DNA of 9,005 nucleotides from Balneolales bacterium (GTDB lineage: Bacteria > Bacteroidota > Rhodothermia > Balneolales > Natronogracilivirgulaceae). Position 1 is the stretch's first letter, and each line of letters opens with the position of its first letter. The translations under genes were made by a program, and so were the position numbers. The notes under the pieces were generated by a model, which worked only from the letters and a program-made list of their open reading frames with translations, did no database searches and was not told the DNA's origin. The stretch lies in contig SKYW01000007.1 of assembly GCA_007127695.1 (NCBI GenBank), forward strand, positions 1 through 9,005, in the 5' to 3' direction. Of the stretch, positions 5,574 through 9,005 are shown piece after piece.

Positions 5574-7165
5574 GTAAGATCGGAAGGTTCCGGAAATGCT
5601 TTTCCGGCAGATATAACTTCGTTTATTTTGTGGTAACCGTACAACAGGGCATGTTCACAGCTCTCCAGCGGCTTCCCTGTTCGGGACAGAAACGCAGCAA
5701 GGTGGCCCGCAAGTGTGTCACCGAATCCGGCTCTTGAAAAAACAGTGGTTTCGTAGGGCGTGACCAGGACCTGCTGATCGGATGGAGAATGGACAAAGGT
5801 TGGGTTGCCTTTTGCAAGCACCACACATCCCAGCCGTTCCGAAAGTGCAGCGGCATTCATAAGGCGCTCATGGTCGCTGCCGGACGTCTCACCAGTCAGC
5901 ATGGCCAGCTCTCCGGGATGGGGCGTCAGGATCACCTGTCCGGGATGCTCTTTCCCCGAAATGAGCTGTCCGTATTCCGGAAGGCAATGCAACGCATCCG
6001 CATCTATGATCATGGGACTGGTGCAATCTGCGATCACCTTGCGCACAAAAGCTGCCGTCTGGTCCTCCCGCCCGATACCCGGACCGATGACAACAACTCC
6101 CTCTTTCTCATCCAGCCAGCTCAGTACCGGTTCCGCATCTTCTTCCGTAAAAAACTCCGACTCAAAATCCCCGATCGGCTTTTTGACAAGCTGTGGCGCC
6201 TGGGAGTCCATCGGAATGGACCAGGCTGCGGGATAGATCAAGCTTACGGCACCCATTCCAAGCGACCATGCGGCCCTGGCTGCATACAGCGGCGCACCGG
6301 TAAGCCCCGGTGAACCACCGATGACATGCACGACACCGTTGTTGTATTTGTGCTTTTGGACCCGCATGGGCGTTCCTCCCGGACCCGCAATTACCCGGTT
6401 TCGGGAATGCAGCGCCCGTTCCGGCTGCAGCGACATATCGACAAGCCGCATCCGGATCGTTTCCTTGTATACGGGTGGAAAAGGCAGGCGCACCATCGCC
6501 CGGTCACCGCAGTAAACAGGTCCGACACCGAGATAGCATCCAAGCTTCCGGAGGCCGAACTGTATGGTTTTTTTCGCCTGCACAGCGCATCCAAGAACCT
6601 CTCCGGTCTCACTTTGGATGCCGGACGGAATGTCCAGGGCAATGACCGGCTTTCCCGACCGATTGATTTTATCGATATTGCCGGCAACCGGCGGACCGAT
6701 CTCCCGTTCCAGGCCGGTTCCGAAAATCCCGTCCACCACCAGATCAAAGGAATCCGGCGCCGGCCATTTCTGATGGACCGGGATCTCCATTTCCATCTCC
6801 CTTGAAAGCCTCATGAGACGATCGAAATTGCGCTGGGCGTCAGGTGACAGCCCGTTCGTGCCCATTAACGGAAACAGCGACACACGGTAGCCGTAACTCA
6901 TCAGGATTCGCGCGATGACAAACGCGTCCCCCGCATTGTTGCCCTTTCCACAAACAAACAGAACGCGCAAGGGATCCCGGTGCATCTTATTGCTCTCACC
7001 GGAAAGGGGATAGTCGGCCATGATCAGATCCGCAGCCCTGTTGCCTGCGATTTCCATGAGCGTTTCACCCGGGATGCCGAACGATTCGATGGTCTGCCGG
7101 TCTGTCTCACGGCTCTGTTCACCGGTTGCCAGCAGAAGATCCTGATGCCTTGTCGCAGTGTTCAT
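5570..7165 (-). CDS. nnr: Bifunctional NAD(P)H-hydrate repair enzyme (epimerase and dehydratase)
   Basis: This 531-residue fusion of YjeF_N and YjeF_C domains is the usual bacterial arrangement for repair of hydrated NADH/NADPH. The N-terminal epimerase (about 10-235) interconverts R- and S-NAD(P)HX and shows GKGNNAGDAF (73-82), DGIFGTGL (145-152) and LDIPSG (177-182). The C-terminal ribokinase-like dehydratase (about 255-520) converts S-NAD(P)HX back to NAD(P)H, in bacteria normally using ADP. It shows VIGGSPGLTGAP (281-292), GPGIG (361-365), DADALH (388-393), TPHPGEL (414-420) and AGFGDTLAG (479-487) with the likely catalytic D483. The usual GSGD motif reads GFGD here. The gene lies 117 bases after proS on the same strand and overlaps the vanZ-like gene by 4 bases. 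Start ATG at 7165; no Shine-Dalgarno sequence is evident. Confidence 0.95.
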   Translation of the reverse strand: MNTATRHQDLLLATGEQSRETDRQTIESFGIPGETLMEIAGNRAADLIMADYPLSGESNKMHRDPLRVLFVCGKGNNAGDAFVIARILMSYGYRVSLFPLMGTNGLSPDAQRNFDRLMRLSREMEMEIPVHQKWPAPDSFDLVVDGIFGTGLEREIGPPVAGNIDKINRSGKPVIALDIPSGIQSETGEVLGCAVQAKKTIQFGLRKLGCYLGVGPVYCGDRAMVRLPFPPVYKETIRMRLVDMSLQPERALHSRNRVIAGPGGTPMRVQKHKYNNGVVHVIGGSPGLTGAPLYAARAAWSLGMGAVSLIYPAAWSIPMDSQAPQLVKKPIGDFESEFFTEEDAEPVLSWLDEKEGVVVIGPGIGREDQTAAFVRKVIADCTSPMIIDADALHCLPEYGQLISGKEHPGQVILTPHPGELAMLTGETSGSDHERLMNAAALSERLGCVVLAKGNPTFVHSPSDQQVLVTPYETTVFSRAGFGDTLAGHLAAFLSRTGKPLESCEHALLYGYHKINEVISAGKAFPEPSDLT

Positions 7166-7185
7166 CTTGGTCTGGATTGGTCAGC

Positions 7186-7208
7186 GTAACTGTTACTTTC
7201 AGGGTAAC
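7186..7208. promoter_or_regulatory. GTAAC/GTTAC palindromic cluster upstream of nnr
   Basis: GTAAC (7186-7190), GTTAC (7192-7196) and GTAAC (7204-7208) lie 21-43 bases upstream of the nnr start codon. The first two form an 11-base palindrome, and the second and third form a further inverted repeat around a 7-base loop. This could be an operator or a leader hairpin. No regulator is recognised, and short palindromes also occur by chance. Confidence 0.2.
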
Positions 7209-7218
7209 GGATGGGATC

Positions 7219-7261
7219 GGCTGATGATGATACGTCTGCACGGTGCTGCCGTATCACAGCC
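7219..7261 (-). other. Bulged hairpin in the proS-nnr intergenic region
   Basis: GGCTG (7219-7223) pairs with CAGCC (7257-7261), and TGATACG (7228-7234) pairs with CGTATCA (7250-7256). This makes a 12-bp stem interrupted on one side by the 4-base bulge ATGA, closing a 15-base loop that contains GCAC/GTGC complementarity. It is transcribed after the proS stop and before nnr. No U-run follows on either strand, so it does not look like a standard intrinsic terminator. It could be an mRNA processing or stability element that sets different levels for proS and nnr. Confidence 0.45.
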
Positions 7262-7282
7262 GCACAAAAAATCAGGCATTTC

Positions 7283-8752
7283 CTAATACGCACGGGCAAA
7301 AAGGACGGGATAGGGAGAATCCTTCCCGGTCACCATGCATTTCCCGGGCTGCTTTTCCGGCTTCAAAGGCAGACATCGGATGGTCGCCTTGGTTTCGTTC
7401 TTGATCTGTTCCTCTGTTTCCGCGGTGCCGTCCCAGTGTGCGTATACAAACCCGCCTTCCGCATCCAGGATCTCCTTGAATTCCGCGTAACTGGATGCGT
7501 GACGCGTCTGCTTGCGGGTGCGGTCCCGCGCGGCCGCCAGCAAATCGGCCTGGATCGTTTCCAGCAGGTCAGGGATCAGCTTTTCAATACCGTCGCGACT
7601 GGTAATCTCCTTCTTCAACGTGTCGCGCCGGGCCAGCTCCACATTGTTCTTCTCCACATCGCGCGGACCCACGGCAATGCGCAGCGGGGTGCCCTCCACT
7701 TCGTGCTGGGCAAACTTCCATCCCGGCTTGTACTGGTCGCGATCGTCAAAAACAGCGCGTATGCCTGCATTTTTGAGCGAATCCAGGATGGATGCACCAT
7801 ATTCAAGCACGCGCGCCTTCTCGTCGTCGTTGCGCCAGATGGGGACGATGGCCACCTGGGTAGGTGCCAGCCGCGGCGGCAGCACAAGACCGTTATCATC
7901 GGAATGGGTCATGATCAAACCGCCGATGAGCCGGGTGGATACGCCCCAGCTCGTAGCCCAGACAAACTTCTCCTTGCCGTCCTTGTCCTGAAAACGCACA
8001 TCAAACGCTTTGGCAAAGTTCTGTCCCAGGAAATGGGAGGTGCCGGCCTGCAGCGCCTTGCCGTCCTGCATCATCGCTTCAATGCAGTAGGTGTCCACCG
8101 CCCCGGCGAATCGCTCTGAAGGTGATTTGACTCCGGTTTCCACCGGCATGGCCATGTAATCCTCGGCAAAAGACCGGTATACCTCCAGCATCCGGTACGC
8201 CTCCTCGCGCGCTTCGGCTTCCGTGGCATGGGCGGTGTGCCCCTCCTGCCACAGGAATTCCATGGTGCGCAGAAACAGGCGGGTACGCATCTCCCAGCGC
8301 ACCACATTGGCCCACTGGTTGATCAGGATGGGCAGGTCGCGGTACGACTGGATCCAGTCACGGTACGCATCCCAGATGATGGTCTCGGATGTCGGCCGGA
8401 CGATCAGCTCTTCCTCGAGCTTGGACTCCGGGTCCACCGCCACCCCGTCCTCGGAATTGACCAGGCGGCTGTGTGTGATGACGGCGCACTCCTTGGCAAA
8501 ACCCTCAACATGCTGCGCTTCTTTGGAAAGAAAGGACTTCGGGATGAAAAGCGGGAAATAGGCATTGCGATGACCTGTCTCCTTGAACATGGTGTCCAGC
8601 TGCTGCTGGATGTTCTCCCACAGGGCATATCCATTGGGTTTGATCACCATGCAGCCCCTTACAGGAGAGTGAGAGGCAAGTTGTGCTTCACGCACGATAT
8701 CCAGGTACCACTGGGAATAATCTTTCGCTCTTTCCGTTATTTTTTTTGCCAT
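7283..8752 (-). CDS. proS: Prolyl-tRNA synthetase, archaeal/eukaryotic type
   Basis: This class II synthetase of 489 residues charges tRNA-Pro with proline. It is the short form without the inserted editing domain found in E. coli ProS. Visible features are RPTSE (119-123), motif 2 around [20 protein letters not shown] (152-171), proline-site [10 protein letters not shown] (237-246), motif 3 with [16 protein letters not shown] (270-285), an anticodon-binding domain (about 297-400), and the type-specific C-terminal domain ending in the conserved Tyr489. In that last domain the zinc ligands are mostly lost: Asp441, Thr446 and Thr475 stand where Cys is expected, and only Cys472 remains. The start ATG at 8752 gives the normal N-terminus ([11 protein letters not shown]). 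The gene is divergent from tRNA-Met and heads a probable unit with nnr and the vanZ-like gene. Confidence 0.98.
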   Translation of the reverse strand: MAKKITERAKDYSQWYLDIVREAQLASHSPVRGCMVIKPNGYALWENIQQQLDTMFKETGHRNAYFPLFIPKSFLSKEAQHVEGFAKECAVITHSRLVNSEDGVAVDPESKLEEELIVRPTSETIIWDAYRDWIQSYRDLPILINQWANVVRWEMRTRLFLRTMEFLWQEGHTAHATEAEAREEAYRMLEVYRSFAEDYMAMPVETGVKSPSERFAGAVDTYCIEAMMQDGKALQAGTSHFLGQNFAKAFDVRFQDKDGKEKFVWATSWGVSTRLIGGLIMTHSDDNGLVLPPRLAPTQVAIVPIWRNDDEKARVLEYGASILDSLKNAGIRAVFDDRDQYKPGWKFAQHEVEGTPLRIAVGPRDVEKNNVELARRDTLKKEITSRDGIEKLIPDLLETIQADLLAAARDRTRKQTRHASSYAEFKEILDAEGGFVYAHWDGTAETEEQIKNETKATIRCLPLKPEKQPGKCMVTGKDSPYPVLFARAY

Positions 8753-8867
8753 GAGAGTTTGTTGCTGAAATTATGGAAGTGTCACTCAGAGTTGTTTGAA
8801 GTCGTTTCAGGATGCGTGGATGAAAATACGCGTTTCCTCTTCCAGTTTCACCTGCTACCTTTGTGAC

Positions 8868-8898
8868 TTTCGGAAAAATCGAAATTTTGTTATATTTC
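8868..8898 (+). promoter_or_regulatory. Putative promoter of tRNA-Met
   Basis: TATATTTC (8891-8898) is one base from the Bacteroidota -7 consensus TAnnTTTG. TTTC (8868-8871), 19 bases upstream, resembles the -33 TTTG. The predicted start near 8903 would give a leader of about 12 bases before the tRNA. Both boxes are imperfect. Confidence 0.35.
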
Positions 8899-8915
8899 AA
8901 TCTTGCAAAAAATGA

Positions 8916-8989
8916 GGCGTGGTAGCTCAGTTGGTTAGAGCGTCGGATTCATAACCCGGAGGTCGGCGGTTCAATCCCGCCCCACGCTA
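8916..8989 (+). tRNA. tRNA-Met (anticodon CAT), elongator type
   Basis: A full cloverleaf is visible: acceptor GGCGTGG with CCACGCT (G1-U72 wobble), D-stem GCTC/GAGC, anticodon loop TTCATAA with CAT at 8950-8952, variable AGGTC, T-stem GGCGG/CCGCC with loop TTCAATC, and discriminator A. The D-arm and the paired 1-72 end differ from initiator tRNA, which has an unpaired 1-72 and GGG/CCC anticodon-stem pairs, so elongator Met is favoured. A CAT tRNA could also be tRNA-Ile with modified C34, but the body looks unlike the usual tRNA-Ile2. The anticodon stem TCGGA/CCCGG has an A31-C39 mismatch next to the loop. No CCA is encoded. Confidence 0.93.
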
Positions 8990-9005
8990 CAAGCTGCTTT
9001 CGGAG

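Overview
The window is a mostly housekeeping stretch of a bacterial chromosome. The organism is probably a member of the Bacteroidota/Rhodothermota/Balneolota (FCB) group. This rests on several observations: start codons show little Shine-Dalgarno signal; two tRNA leaders carry TAnnTTTG-like -7 boxes; the TonB protein has the short FCB-style layout (N-terminal anchor, Pro/acidic linker, C-terminal domain); prolyl-tRNA synthetase is the short archaeal/eukaryotic-type enzyme; and the tRNA genes do not encode CCA. Coding sequence is moderately GC-rich and intergenic DNA is AT-rich. The lineage is an inference; no marker here names a species.

Left part (1-3255). A tRNA-Thr(CGT) gene on the minus strand is divergent from a plus-strand rhomboid-type intramembrane serine protease. 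Convergent to the rhomboid gene is a minus-strand pair: a DUF1015 protein followed 42 bases downstream by serC (phosphoserine aminotransferase). The pair suggests that the DUF1015 protein is linked to serine/phosphoserine metabolism. No serA lies in the window.

Middle (3256-5184). A plus-strand pair encodes a small DUF1844-type protein and a NUDIX hydrolase whose start overlaps the end of the first gene. Convergent to it is a minus-strand TonB-type energy transducer. Between tonB and the next gene is a 357-base non-coding stretch holding a perfect 95-bp direct repeat (two copies, 120-bp period). The second copy runs into the end of the vanZ-like gene and supplies its last two codons and stop.

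Right part (5175-9005). A minus-strand series reads proS (prolyl-tRNA synthetase), a bifunctional NAD(P)HX repair enzyme (epimerase plus dehydratase), then a VanZ-like membrane protein that overlaps the repair gene by ATGA. A large imperfect hairpin sits between proS and the repair gene. A plus-strand elongator-type tRNA-Met(CAT) is divergent from proS at the right end.

I did not find a convincing new defence, mobile or biosynthetic system. The points most worth a second look are the DUF1015-serC pairing, the 95-bp repeat and its junction with vanZ, the hairpin between proS and the repair enzyme, and the loss of most zinc ligands in ProS.
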